From: a bacterium
Lineage (GTDB): Bacteria > Desulfobacterota > JAPLJL01
DNA: 64,000 nt
Direction: 5' to 3'
NCBI GenBank assembly: GCA_028713675.1
Contig: JAQTNV010000009.1
Span: 1 to 64,000, forward strand
Positions 8,744 through 17,411 of this stretch are shown one piece after another. The position numbers and the translations under genes were made by a program. Numbering within the stretch: position 1 is the first letter of the stretch; every line of letters begins with the position of its first letter. The notes below the pieces were generated by a model. That model saw only the letters and a program-made list of their open reading frames with translations, had not been told where the DNA came from and did not search any database.

Positions 8744-9071
8744 TTAGGTCATAGGTGATAGGTCATGGGTCATAGGTAGAATAGAAATACAAGTTCAAAG
8801 GTCAAAGCTCAAAGGGAAAAGAATAAATCAATAAAACCCTAGATTCCGGCTCAAAACACCGCCGGAATGACGGAAATCCAGCATCAGCAAGCTGATGCAC
8901 TCCATAAAAGAGAGCAATAACTTCTGCAAACCCAATAAAACAAATGAATAACAATAGTGACTGAAGAACCTGTTAAAATATATTAACTGGTTTCGCCAGA
9001 CGGGTCATAGATCTTGCGTTATGGTTAAACCCAAGACCTATCACCCATCACCCATAACCTTCTTTATTAAA
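8744..9071. repeat. Intergenic spacer with heptamer repeats
   Basis: No gene is seen. Positions 8746-8780 are five 7-base units (AGGTCAT, AGGTGAT, AGGTCAT, GGGTCAT, AGGTAGA). Another heptamer run (CTATCAC, CCATCAC, CCATAAC) lies at about 9038-9059, just before the next start codon. The middle is AT-richer and unremarkable apart from a TTCCGGC...GCCGGAA inverted pair near 8847-8875. Confidence 0.7.
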
Positions 9072-9482
9072 ATGGCCTTCTGTCCGATCTGCCGCTCCGA
9101 ATATCTCCCTCATATCCACGTCTGCGCGGAGTGCGGGGCCGCGCTCACCGATGCCCTTCCCTCTCCCGAAGCCCCCACCCCCAAGAGTTTCTCCGTGGAG
9201 ATCCTGGCCAGCGACAATTCGATCGAGCTCCAGATGGCCATCGGGATCCTGGAGGAAAATTGCATCCCCTTCCTGCTCGGCAAGCCCGATCACGATCCTT
9301 TCCGTCTGAATACCCCCGCCCACGCCATCCGGGTTCTCGAGGGCGACGCCTCGAGAGCTAAGGAGCTTCTGGGGATCTATTTGCTTGCCGAGGGGACAAA
9401 GTTCATCTGCGAGTCCTGCGGGGCGGAGCTTTCCGAGCTCCCCGAGACCTGCCCGAAGTGCGGCAAGTCGCCGACATGCTGA
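9072..9482 (+). CDS. Zinc-ribbon protein with DUF2007-like middle
   Basis: 136 residues from the ATG at 9072 (MAFCPICRSEYL); a longer frame from 9021 only adds repeat-derived residues. An N-terminal CxxC...CxxC ribbon (FCPICR, CAECG) and a C-terminal one (CESCGAE, CPKCGK) flank a region with VEILASDNSIELQMAIGIL and AIRVLEGDASRAKELL. That pattern is of the DUF2007 'putative signal-transducing' type. The function is unknown. The paired zinc ribbons suggest protein or nucleic-acid contacts. There is no obvious operon partner. Confidence 0.75.
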   Translation: MAFCPICRSEYLPHIHVCAECGAALTDALPSPEAPTPKSFSVEILASDNSIELQMAIGILEENCIPFLLGKPDHDPFRLNTPAHAIRVLEGDASRAKELLGIYLLAEGTKFICESCGAELSELPETCPKCGKSPTC

Positions 9483-9840
9483 TCTCTGTTCGACCGCGGA
9501 CCGCAGACCGCTGACCCCCGTTTTAATCTGTCATCCTGAGCGGACCTGTCCTCCGACTTGTCCAGCGACTTGTCCAGCGAAGCCCTGGCGTAGTTGGAAG
9601 CCTTGGCGTAGGGGGAGCGAAGGATCTGATTTATTTTGAATTTTCCAACAGAAGCGAGGTTCTTCACCCCCGCAATCGGCGGGGGCTCAGAATGACAAGG
9701 AAGAGGTCTGCCGCCCCACGAGGGGGCCAGTGGAATGGCTCCCCTGCTTTTATTCCGGGCTGAAAGGGGCGGCCTTCCACGGCCGCCCGAATAAGGGAGC
9801 CCGTTGAAGGGCTCCCCTACACTTTTTTACCTTTGAGCTT
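9483..9840. repeat. Intergenic MITE-like element and REP-like hairpins
   Basis: No gene. Positions 9530-9698 are bounded by inverted ends: GTCATCCTGAGCG at the left and CTCAGAATGACAA at the right. Inside is a tandem CGACTTGTCCAG pair. Positions 9767-9788 (GGGCGGCC/GGCCGCCC) and 9795-9816 (GGGAGCCC/GGGCTCCC) are perfect 8-bp hairpins in a REP-like cluster. The second is followed by CTACACTTTTTT and could end transcripts reading rightward. Confidence 0.75.
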
Positions 9841-10740
9841 TCAGCTGGAACCGGCGACAATTATTCCTTCGCTTCGAAGCAGGGCTTTCGCCGCGGTCAA
9901 TTCCTGCTCGGTCATCGGGGGGAAATCCGCGTAGGGATATTTCCGGTCGAAGCGCCCTTCCTTGGTCCGGGCCAGGCGGTGGAAGGGAAGCAGGGTCACC
10001 GGCGGGACGTGCGGGAGCCCTTTCAGAAAAACCGCGATTTCCTGCAAATCTTCCGGTGAGTTATTGAACCCGGGGATGAGGGGAATCCGGATCTCCACGC
10101 TGACCCCCTTCCCGATCAATCCCTTCAGGTTGTCCAGGATCCCCCGGTTGTCTTTCCCCGTCGCCTTCCGGAATTTTTCCGGGTTCACGTGCTTCAGGTC
10201 GAAAAGAACCAGGTCGAAGGCCTCCGCGACCTTTTCCCGGAGCGTCTCCGGCCAGAAACCGCTGGTCTCTACCGCCACGTGGATCTTTTTCCCCCGCAGG
10301 GACCGTGCCGCCGCCAGCACGAACTCCGGCTGGGCCAGGGGCTCGCCCCCGGAGAAGGTCACGCCCCCGCCGGTGCCGTGGAAGAACTCTTCGTCCCGGG
10401 CCGCCTCCCGGGCCAGTTCCTCCGCCCCGAATTCCCGCCCCGCCAGGAGCCTGGCCCCGGCCGGGCAGGCCTCCGCGCATTTCCCGCAGGCCCGGCAGCC
10501 TTCCCGCCATTTCTTCCACTCTTCCGGCCTGATTCCCCGCGGGCAGGCCTCCCGGCACTTCCCGCAGGCGATGCAGGCGGGGGCGGCGAAGGCGATCTCG
10601 GGAGCGAAGGATTTTCCCTCGAGGTTGTGGCACCAGGGGCAGTCGAGGGGACAGCCTTTCAGGAAAACAACGGTACGGAGGCCCGGGCCGTCCTCATAGC
10701 AGGCCCGGGAAATATCGAAAACCCGTCCATTCATTATCAT
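9841..10740 (-). CDS. Glycyl radical enzyme activase (radical SAM)
   Basis: 299 residues. It uses SAM and a [4Fe-4S] cluster to create the glycyl radical on the partner enzyme encoded upstream (104 bases away). The radical SAM motif is Cys30-x3-Cys34-x2-Cys37 (KGCPLDCPWCHN). Two extra ferredoxin-like clusters follow at Cys56-66 and Cys82-92, the arrangement of activases for PFL2-, glycerol dehydratase- and decarboxylase-type enzymes rather than classical PflA. The SGGEPLAQPEF motif and a typical C-terminal half are present. The third residue is also Met and could be the start. It is almost certainly co-transcribed with the glycyl radical enzyme. Confidence 0.94.
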   Translation of the reverse strand: MIMNGRVFDISRACYEDGPGLRTVVFLKGCPLDCPWCHNLEGKSFAPEIAFAAPACIACGKCREACPRGIRPEEWKKWREGCRACGKCAEACPAGARLLAGREFGAEELAREAARDEEFFHGTGGGVTFSGGEPLAQPEFVLAAARSLRGKKIHVAVETSGFWPETLREKVAEAFDLVLFDLKHVNPEKFRKATGKDNRGILDNLKGLIGKGVSVEIRIPLIPGFNNSPEDLQEIAVFLKGLPHVPPVTLLPFHRLARTKEGRFDRKYPYADFPPMTEQELTAAKALLRSEGIIVAGSS

Positions 10741-10844
10741 CCTTGGACTTGAATCCGCATGGATTCCACTGACTAAAAAATAATCTTGAACCTGTCTATC
10801 TTATCCGTGAACATCCGTGTAATCCGTGTCGACAGTTTCCGGGA

Positions 10845-13508
10845 TCAGCAGGCCCCGGACCGGCCAAACTCGGTGCGCGCGATGATGTCTTCCTGGATGG
10901 ACCGGCCCAGGTCGCAGAAATACGCCGAGTAGCCGGAAACCTTCACCACCAGGTCCCGGTATTTCTCCGGGTTTTTCTGGGCCGCCCGCAGGGTCTCGGA
11001 GGAAACCACGTTCGGCTGGAGGTGCATCCCCCCGAGCTTGAAATAGGTCTGGATCATCCGGGCGAAGGTTTTCACCCCCTCTTCGGTCTTCAGGAGCGCG
11101 GGATGAAAGCGGAGGTTCAGGGCGATCCCGGAGGAGATCTGCTCGGCGGGGAAACGGGCCACCGTCCGCATCGGCCCCAGCGGTCCGCCCGGCTGGGCCA
11201 CCAGGTTGGAAGGGGAGACCCCGTTGGAGATCGGCTCGCCCCGGCGTCTCCCGTCGGGCGTGGCCCGGAGGAAAAACCCGTCGATCACGTGGTTGCCGTA
11301 GGAGTAGTAGCACATCCGGAAGCGGCCGCCCCGCCGGTTCCGGTATTTCCGCGACTCCCGGAACAGGAAATCCAGGATCTCCAGGGCCAGCGCGTCGGCC
11401 GGGGCGGAGTCCACCCCGTACTTGGGCGCGGTCTGGATGATCAGCTGGCGCAACGCCTCCCGGCCCGAGAAATTCCGCTTCAGGACCGCGATGAATTCGG
11501 TCAGGCCGAGCTCGTTTTTCTCGTAAACGACGGTCCGGATCGCGAGGAGGGAATCCACGGTGGTGGCCAGCCCGCGGACATCCAGGGAGGTGAAATCGTA
11601 ACGGGCCCCGCCCCGGGTGATGTCCCGGGCTTTCTCGATGCAGTCGTCCATCAGGGCCGAAACGTAGGGCGCGGGGTGGATCTCCATATAGGCCTCGTCC
11701 TTGCCGGCCACCGCCTGGACGAGCTGCTCGACCTGGTGGGAAAGCTGGCGCCGGAAAGCCGCCATGAACTCCTCGAAGGTCCGGAAGCTTCCGGGATCCC
11801 CCGAATCGAAGCCCCGCTGCTGTCCGGGCAGGGCGGGTGGGGTTTTCCCCCGCGAGAGCGTGAGCCAGAGCACGGCCGGGAGGACCAGCTCGTGGCCCCC
11901 CGGGCAGCCGTGGGTGTCCGACTGCCCCGAGGTTTCGATGCAGCCGACGATGTCGTAATCCCGGGCGTCCTCGGCCGCCATCCCGTCCGCCGTCAGCGCG
12001 GCGATGTTGACCGGGTCGTTGTGGATCGAGATCCCGCTGGTCTGTTTGAAAACCTCCGCGGTGCGGAAAGTGAATATCTCCGGCGTCTCCGGGTGGAAGC
12101 GCACGGAAAGCTGGCTGACCGCCCCGTTCATCTGCTCGAAGGCGTCCAGGAAAAGATAAGAAAGCTCGTTGGTGGCGTCCCCGCCTTCCGGGGTCAGGCC
12201 TCCGATCGTGATCACATGCTGGCTGTTACCGAGGATCCCGTTGGTCTCCATCCCCACCTCGGGGATCGGCTCGACGTTGGCGGAAAGCTTCAGGAAGAGC
12301 TCCTGGATCCAGGCGACCGCCTCGGCCGGGGCGATCCGGCCCGCCTCGAGGTCGGCCCGGTAATAAGGGTAGAGATACTGGTCGGCCCGGCCCGGGGCGA
12401 ACACCTCGTGGGTGCCGTACTGGATCTCGCCGACCACCTGGGCGATCCAGGCCGCCTGGACCGCTTCCGGGAAGGTGCGCGGCTTCTTCCGCGGCACCTG
12501 GTCGAGGTGCCCGGCGATCCGGCGGAGGCGGGCCTTTTCGGCGGGATCGGCGGCCTGCGCGGCCATTTCCCGGGCGAGGTCCGCCAGCCGTCCGGCGTAG
12601 TGGATCGCCGCCTCCAGGCTGATGATCACCGCTTCCAGAAAATCCCGCCCGGCCTGGTTGTCCGGTTCCTCCACTTCCAGTTTCTCCCGGCGCCCCCGGG
12701 CCCGCGCGATGATCGCCTCCATCCCCTCGGCCACCACCTTGTCCACCCCCAGGGAGAGGTGCCCCTGGACGTCGAAGCAGAAAACCGCCGGGGTGGGATT
12801 GTTGCGGGCGAACTCGTAGCGGAGCTCCCGCAGGTTTTTCAGGCGGCGCCGCGAAGGCCGGGCCGAGAGGTTCGCCCCCATGATTTTTTTCAGGCTCTCC
12901 CCGCCCACCTCGCGGGCGAAGCGGATCCCGGCGGAAATGCCCCGGACCTGGGAGAGAAACCCGGAACCGGTTTCCACCAGCCCCCGCTCCTCCCATTTTC
13001 GGGCCTTCAGGTCGCGCACCGTCCGGCCGTTCCAGTAAGGGAAGATCTCCTCCCAGAACAGCCGGCGCTCCTCCTCGGAAACCCGGAAGGGGTGGTGCTT
13101 CCGCTCCAGGATGTCCATTTCCATCTGCAGGGCGCGGAGAAAGTCGCCCCGCTCCACCGAGAGGGGCCCGGCCAGGAATTTTTCGGTTTTGTTGCCGGCA
13201 ATAAACTCGTCGGAATAGATGATCACTTTCTGCTCCGAGAGGGTGCGCTTGAGCGCCAGGGCGTTCCGCAGGTGGGGGTCCTTCCCCTCGGTTTCCCGGT
13301 AGGAGCGGGTGAACCGGAGGGCGCGGGCCAGGCAGATCTCGTAGGGAGCGGTGAGCATCCGGTGTTTCAGGCGGGCCACCCGGGCATCGAGCCGGGAGAT
13401 CGGATCGGCCGGGCTTGTCCCGGAGGGGCTTGTCCCGGAGGGGCTTGTCCCGGAGGGGCTTGTCCCGCCGGATTCGGCGCGTTCGGTCTCAGGAATAACT
13501 CCGCTCAT
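10845..13508 (-). CDS. Glycyl radical enzyme (PFL2-like family), substrate unassigned
   Basis: 887 residues from the ATG at 13508; the longer frame to 13664 is repeat DNA. The radical glycine is Gly859 in KVSGYSAYF, and the active-site cysteine is Cys523 in IVGCIETSG, with Glu525 in the GCxE arrangement used by diol dehydratases, CutC and arylacetate decarboxylases. The following SGQSDTHGCPGGHE is not one I can assign to a known subtype. Near the N terminus, four SGTSP repeats come from a 15-bp tandem repeat. It is anaerobic and cytoplasmic, paired with the downstream activase. There are no shell-protein, aldehyde-dehydrogenase or transporter neighbours to suggest a substrate. Confidence 0.9.
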   Translation of the reverse strand: MSGVIPETERAESGGTSPSGTSPSGTSPSGTSPADPISRLDARVARLKHRMLTAPYEICLARALRFTRSYRETEGKDPHLRNALALKRTLSEQKVIIYSDEFIAGNKTEKFLAGPLSVERGDFLRALQMEMDILERKHHPFRVSEEERRLFWEEIFPYWNGRTVRDLKARKWEERGLVETGSGFLSQVRGISAGIRFAREVGGESLKKIMGANLSARPSRRRLKNLRELRYEFARNNPTPAVFCFDVQGHLSLGVDKVVAEGMEAIIARARGRREKLEVEEPDNQAGRDFLEAVIISLEAAIHYAGRLADLAREMAAQAADPAEKARLRRIAGHLDQVPRKKPRTFPEAVQAAWIAQVVGEIQYGTHEVFAPGRADQYLYPYYRADLEAGRIAPAEAVAWIQELFLKLSANVEPIPEVGMETNGILGNSQHVITIGGLTPEGGDATNELSYLFLDAFEQMNGAVSQLSVRFHPETPEIFTFRTAEVFKQTSGISIHNDPVNIAALTADGMAAEDARDYDIVGCIETSGQSDTHGCPGGHELVLPAVLWLTLSRGKTPPALPGQQRGFDSGDPGSFRTFEEFMAAFRRQLSHQVEQLVQAVAGKDEAYMEIHPAPYVSALMDDCIEKARDITRGGARYDFTSLDVRGLATTVDSLLAIRTVVYEKNELGLTEFIAVLKRNFSGREALRQLIIQTAPKYGVDSAPADALALEILDFLFRESRKYRNRRGGRFRMCYYSYGNHVIDGFFLRATPDGRRRGEPISNGVSPSNLVAQPGGPLGPMRTVARFPAEQISSGIALNLRFHPALLKTEEGVKTFARMIQTYFKLGGMHLQPNVVSSETLRAAQKNPEKYRDLVVKVSGYSAYFCDLGRSIQEDIIARTEFGRSGAC
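13411..13470. repeat. 15-bp tandem repeat x4 inside the glycyl radical enzyme gene
   Basis: Four consecutive copies of GGGCTTGTCCCGGAG, the last ending CCG, lie in frame and encode SGTSP repeats on the minus strand. Being a multiple of three, copy-number change would not break the frame. The CTTGTCC core also recurs in the intergenic element near 9550. Confidence 0.95.
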
Positions 13509-14280
13509 TTTCCGGTTCTCCCTTTTAAGCCACCGCAATTTTTCTGGAAAAACTCGATAAATTATAAAGGATTCATCGGGGTTATTGAAATCGACCCTTC
13601 TCCACCGCAACCGCCGACAATAGTAGGCAGTAAGCAGCAAAAACGGTGATGGGTGATAGGTCATAGGTTATGGGCGGACGGGCGAGAAAAGCGGGAAAGA
13701 GTTAAGGCGGGAAAAGTTTAATAAATTTATTTAGTTTGCCGCGTTTATTTAATTCTCCTGTTAACCATCTAATAACTGCCTGGTACTGTCATTCTGAGCC
13801 TCAGGCGAAGAATCTCGATTTTCCCTTATCTTCTGCTGTTTCATGGTGTTTTTCAGAAGCCCGGGGGGAAGGTTCTCGCGACGCGCACTTCTGGTAAACC
13901 AGGCTCAATGAACTCGACGATAAGGTATTTTCGATACCGGCTAGACCCTGTTTGCCCCGACCAAAGATCTGGCGGGGCGGGTCAGCCGCCCGGGATTACG
14001 GCACGGCACGTATTAGTGCGCGAAGCGAAACCTTCCCCCCAAAAAGAAAAAAGGACTGGGGCTAGGGAGAGATTCTTCTCCCGCCAGAGGCGGGCTTCCC
14101 GCCGCTACGCACGGGACAAGCAGAATGACAACCCTGAATCGTGAACGTTGAACTTCTTAGTCTTTAAGTTTTTTGCCTCTTACCTCTGTACTCCCGCTTC
14201 TCAGCGAAAGTTGACACCTCCCAGTGGTAATTGTTTTAATCGACTCAGGAAAAAACTCCAAAGCAAAGGAAGGTTCGGCC
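13509..14280. repeat. Intergenic block with a MITE-like element
   Basis: No gene. Heptamer words (CAGTAAG, GGTCATA) lie at about 13618-13675. A complete element runs from about 13789 to 14130. Its left end is GTCATTCTGAGCC...GAAGAATCTCG. Its right end, inverted, is GAGATTCTTCTCCCGCC...GCAGAATGACA. Inner inverted arms are GGGGGGAAGGTTCTCGCG near 13863 and CGAAACCTTCCCCCC near 14025. The internal sequence matches the block at 1560-1700 in reverse orientation. There is no transposase gene inside. Confidence 0.8.
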
Positions 14281-15090
14281 ATGAAAGAAATCAAAGGGAA
14301 AGTCGCGGTCGTAACCGGCGCGGCCATGGGCATGGGCCGGAGGCTCTCCGAGCTTCTGGCCGCGGACGGGGCGAAAGTGGCGATGCTGGACCTGGACCAG
14401 AAAGCCCTGGACCAGACGGTCAAGGAAATCAAGGCCACCGGGGCCCAGGTTTTTCCTTACACCTTGGATATCACCCAGCGCCCCCAGGTTTACGCCACCG
14501 CGGACAAGGTCCGGAAAGAGGTGGGGCCCGCCGATATCCTGATCAATAACGCCGGGGTGGTCTACGGCTCCGACTTCCTCGACTGCCCCGACGAGAAATT
14601 CGCCTGGGTCATGGACGTCAACGTCAACGGGATGGCCTGGATGACCAAGGCCTTCCTGCCCGACATGGTGGCGAAAAAAGCCGGGCATGTCGTCAACCTG
14701 GCCTCCGCCGGCGGGATCCTGGCCGTGCCTAAGCTCTCCTCCTACTGCGCCAGCAAGTTCGCCGTGATCGGATTTACCGAGGCCCTCCGGATGGAAATGC
14801 AGAGACAGCGTCTTCCGGAAATTCATTTTACCATCGTCTGCCCGAGCTACGTGGCCACCGGAATGTTCCAAGGGGTCAAGCCCCCGATGCTCACCTCCTG
14901 GATGACCACCGAACAGATGGCGGACATAATTTATCAAGCTTTCAAGAAGAATAAGAATTACGTCCTGGAACCGTTCATGGTCAAGCTCGCCCCCTTGCTC
15001 AAGGCGATTCTGCCCTCCCGGACCCTGGACAACATCAACGCCCGGCTGGGGGTGGCCCGTTCGATGAAAGGGTGGACGGGGAGAAAATAA
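14281..15090 (+). CDS. Short-chain dehydrogenase/reductase
   Basis: 269 residues from the ATG at 14281, preceded by GGAAGG. An NAD(P)-dependent oxidoreductase of the classical SDR fold. The cofactor motif is TGAAMGMG (in place of TGxxxGIG), then NNAG at about residue 96 and the catalytic triad Ser...YCASK near residues 145-162. The C-terminal extension with MVKLAPLLKAILPSR is long and hydrophobic-basic, as in membrane-associated SDRs acting on lipids or retinol-like substrates. The substrate is unknown. It stands alone, with a strong terminator 53 bases after the stop and repeat DNA before it. Confidence 0.9.
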   Translation: MKEIKGKVAVVTGAAMGMGRRLSELLAADGAKVAMLDLDQKALDQTVKEIKATGAQVFPYTLDITQRPQVYATADKVRKEVGPADILINNAGVVYGSDFLDCPDEKFAWVMDVNVNGMAWMTKAFLPDMVAKKAGHVVNLASAGGILAVPKLSSYCASKFAVIGFTEALRMEMQRQRLPEIHFTIVCPSYVATGMFQGVKPPMLTSWMTTEQMADIIYQAFKKNKNYVLEPFMVKLAPLLKAILPSRTLDNINARLGVARSMKGWTGRK

Positions 15091-15142
15091 AGTTTCCGGT
15101 AGCCGGTCGCAAGTAACCGGTAGAAAATCAAAAACCATATTT

Positions 15143-15178
15143 TCCCTCGATTCTCTATAGGATCGAGGGATTTTTTTT
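15143..15178 (+). terminator. Intrinsic terminator after the SDR gene
   Basis: A 9-bp stem TCCCTCGAT/ATCGAGGGA with a ten-base loop is followed by eight T residues. A typical rho-independent terminator. Confidence 0.92.
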
Positions 15179-15249
15179 GGCTATTTACCCCGGGTTACGA
15201 TTTCAGTTTTTTGTTTTCTGGCGACCTGTTTTCTGCTACTTGCTACCTG

Positions 15250-16245
15250 CTACTTGCTTGCGAATTGTGCCGCCAAAAGAATGGCGTTCTTCATGCTCGC
15301 GGGGTCGGCTATCCCTTTCCCGGCGATGTCCCGGGCGGTGCCGTGGTCCGGGGAAGTGCGGATGATCGGCAGGCCGAGGGTCACATTCACCCCCGAATAG
15401 AAGTGCAGGGTTTTAAAGGCGGCCAGCCCCTGGTCGTGATACATCGCCAGGAGACAGTCATACTCCCCGGAATGAAATCGCCCGAAGAGGGCATCCGCCG
15501 GGAAAGGCCCCTCGGCCCTGATCCCCGCCTTCCGGGCCGCGGCCACCGCCGGCCGGATCACCTCGATTTCCTCCCGTCCCAGCAGGCCCTCCTCCCCGGC
15601 GTGGGGATTCAGGCCGGCCACGGCGATCCGGGGCCGGCTGATCCGGAAGAGCCGCCGGAATTCCCGGTGGATCAGGCGGAGCTTTTTCAGAATTCCTTCC
15701 CGGGAAAGGCTCCGGGGCACCCGGGCCAGGGGCAGGTGAATCGTGGCCAGGACGACCCGCAGGTTTCCCCCGACGAACATCATGGCGTAATCGTCCGCCC
15801 CGGTCCGCTCGGCCAGGAACTCGGTATGCCCGGGATGCGCGAGCCCGGAAAGCCGGAAGACGGCCTTGGGCACCGGCCCGGTGACCAGGGCCCGGATGGT
15901 CCCCGCCCGGGCCAGGGCCACCCCGTTTTCCAGGTAAGTCCGGCAGGCCCGGGCCAGTTCCGGGGTAAACTCCCGGGCCGCGATCTCCCCGGGCTTGAGC
16001 TCGGAAAGGTTCCAGACGGGGATCGCCCCCGGTTTCGACGGCTCCAGGCGGGGCGACGAAACCGCCTCCAACGGGAGCCTGATTTTAAGGATTTTTTTCA
16101 GGCGCGTGAGAACGGCCAGATCCCCGAGCACGAGCGGGGAGACCGCGGACCGGACCGCGGGATCCGTCAGGGCCCGGAGAATGACCTCCGGCCCGATCCC
16201 GCCGGGGTCGCCCAGGGTAATCCCGATCTTCGGCCGCGGGCGCAA
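15250..16245 (-). CDS. pdxA: 4-hydroxythreonine-4-phosphate dehydrogenase
   Basis: 331 residues; oxidises 4-phosphohydroxy-L-threonine on the way to pyridoxal phosphate. The family start GITLGDPGGIGPEV, the metal/substrate segments VTGPVPKA and GHTEFLAE, GLNPHAGEEG, and YHDQGLAAFK (metal-binding His) are all present. The start codon is TTG, 9 bases after a GGAG site inside the end of the upstream foldase gene, so the two are translationally coupled. The surA-pdxA order is the same as in E. coli. Confidence 0.96.
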   Translation of the reverse strand: MRPRPKIGITLGDPGGIGPEVILRALTDPAVRSAVSPLVLGDLAVLTRLKKILKIRLPLEAVSSPRLEPSKPGAIPVWNLSELKPGEIAAREFTPELARACRTYLENGVALARAGTIRALVTGPVPKAVFRLSGLAHPGHTEFLAERTGADDYAMMFVGGNLRVVLATIHLPLARVPRSLSREGILKKLRLIHREFRRLFRISRPRIAVAGLNPHAGEEGLLGREEIEVIRPAVAAARKAGIRAEGPFPADALFGRFHSGEYDCLLAMYHDQGLAAFKTLHFYSGVNVTLGLPIIRTSPDHGTARDIAGKGIADPASMKNAILLAAQFASK

Positions 16246-16248
16246 GGG

Positions 16249-17205
16249 CTAGGGCTCCGTTTTGAGCTCAATCTTGGCCCGGGACTTGATCCCTTCCAGC
16301 CAGCTCCGGAAACCCCGGTCGACCTCCCGGTTGTAGAGCTCGTCCGCCACCTGGTTCTTGACCTCGGCGAAAGGAATCGGAGCCCCGTCTTTCTGCTCGG
16401 TGATGAGCAGGATCTGATAACCCGCGGCGGTCGTCACCGGGGTGCTGGGCTTTTTCAGGGGCAGCCCGGACAGCGCCTGCCGGAGCTCCGGCTTCAGCTC
16501 GGAAAACGCGAAGAAACCGAGATCCCCCCCGTTTGCGCCGGAGGAATCGTCGGAATACTCCCGTGCCAGGTCGGCGAAATCCTTTCCCTCTTTCAGCAGG
16601 CGCCCAACTTTCTTGAGCTTTTCCTCCGCCTTGGGCACGGTACGGGAAATGAAAATCTGGGAGAGCCGCTGCTGCGGCGGGGTGGAAAAACGGCCGAGGT
16701 TCTCCAGGTAATAGGTGTGGATTTTATCTTCAGAAATAAATATCCGGGGCTGGACTTCCCGGCCCAGAACCTTGTTCCGGATCAGCTGCCCGCGGATTTC
16801 CCGGCGGTAGTCCGCCTCGGTCAGACCGCGCTCCTTTAAAATCCGGGCCAGGTCCGCCGGGGTCAGGGAATTGGCCTGCAAAAGTTCGGTGATGGACTGA
16901 TCCACTTCCGGTTCGGCCGCCGTGACCCCGATCTTCTCCGCCTCCTTCTCGATCAGGCGGTCTTCAATCAGGAAATCGAGCCATTGTTTCCGGTCGCTGA
17001 CGCTCGGCAGGCTGGGGTTGGGCACCGCCGAGCCCCGCGCGATGAACTGGTTGAGCTCGGAGAGAGTGACCGGCTCCCCCTCCACCACCGCCACGATCCC
17101 CTCCATGGGCCGGGCCCCGGCGGGGGCCGTAATTCCGAGCCAGAGGCAAGAGGCCAGAGCCAAGAGGCCGAAGGCCCGCCTAGTCCATTGTGTCGTCGTT
17201 TCCAT
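16249..17205 (-). CDS. SurA-like periplasmic peptidyl-prolyl isomerase (1)
   Basis: 318 residues from the ATG at 17205, which begins a clear signal peptide (basic METTTQWTRR, then a hydrophobic stretch ending near PAGARP). A SurA N-terminal chaperone domain (IVAVVEGEPVTLSEL) is followed by one parvulin domain (about residues 175-270, with GGDLGFF). SurA proteins fold outer-membrane porins in the periplasm. It has one parvulin domain rather than the two of E. coli SurA. It is the third of three tandem foldase genes and directly precedes pdxA, so it is the likely orthologue of the surA-pdxA pair. Confidence 0.88.
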   Translation of the reverse strand: METTTQWTRRAFGLLALASCLWLGITAPAGARPMEGIVAVVEGEPVTLSELNQFIARGSAVPNPSLPSVSDRKQWLDFLIEDRLIEKEAEKIGVTAAEPEVDQSITELLQANSLTPADLARILKERGLTEADYRREIRGQLIRNKVLGREVQPRIFISEDKIHTYYLENLGRFSTPPQQRLSQIFISRTVPKAEEKLKKVGRLLKEGKDFADLAREYSDDSSGANGGDLGFFAFSELKPELRQALSGLPLKKPSTPVTTAAGYQILLITEQKDGAPIPFAEVKNQVADELYNREVDRGFRSWLEGIKSRAKIELKTEP

Positions 17206-17411
17206 TGAATCGATTATTCGGTTATGGGTCATAGGTCGTAGGTCATGGGTAATTAGCAAAGAGCATAGGGCAAATGCGTCCATTGGGTTCATTGAGTTTG
17301 TAGAGTCCCTTGTGTCCAGGAAAAAGATTTATAACATGCAAGGAATTTACCCATAAGGTTTTTTCTGAGGGACACAAAGAACACGATGACACAATAGACA
17401 CGATAGACATA
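17206..17411. repeat. Word-repeat spacer between two foldase genes
   Basis: It is made of heptamers such as GGGTCAT/AGGTCGT/AGGTCAT (about 17223-17250), GAGCATAGGGCAAA and 9-base words such as GACACAATAGACACGATAGAC (about 17386-17410). The last run ends right at the stop region of the next foldase gene. No gene. Confidence 0.75.

Noticed and set aside
11022-13649. 875-residue plus-strand ORF opposite the glycyl radical enzyme
   Set aside because: Long only because the opposite strand is GC-rich coding DNA; the minus strand holds Gly859 and Cys523 motifs of a real enzyme.
13908-14144. Short ORF in the 13.9 kb gap
   Set aside because: It lies entirely inside a dispersed element whose copies at 1.6 and 46.4 kb do not keep the frame.
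15211-16839. 542-residue plus-strand ORF across pdxA and the foldase gene
   Set aside because: It spans two well-supported minus-strand genes and the intergenic junction; the composition is shadow-like.
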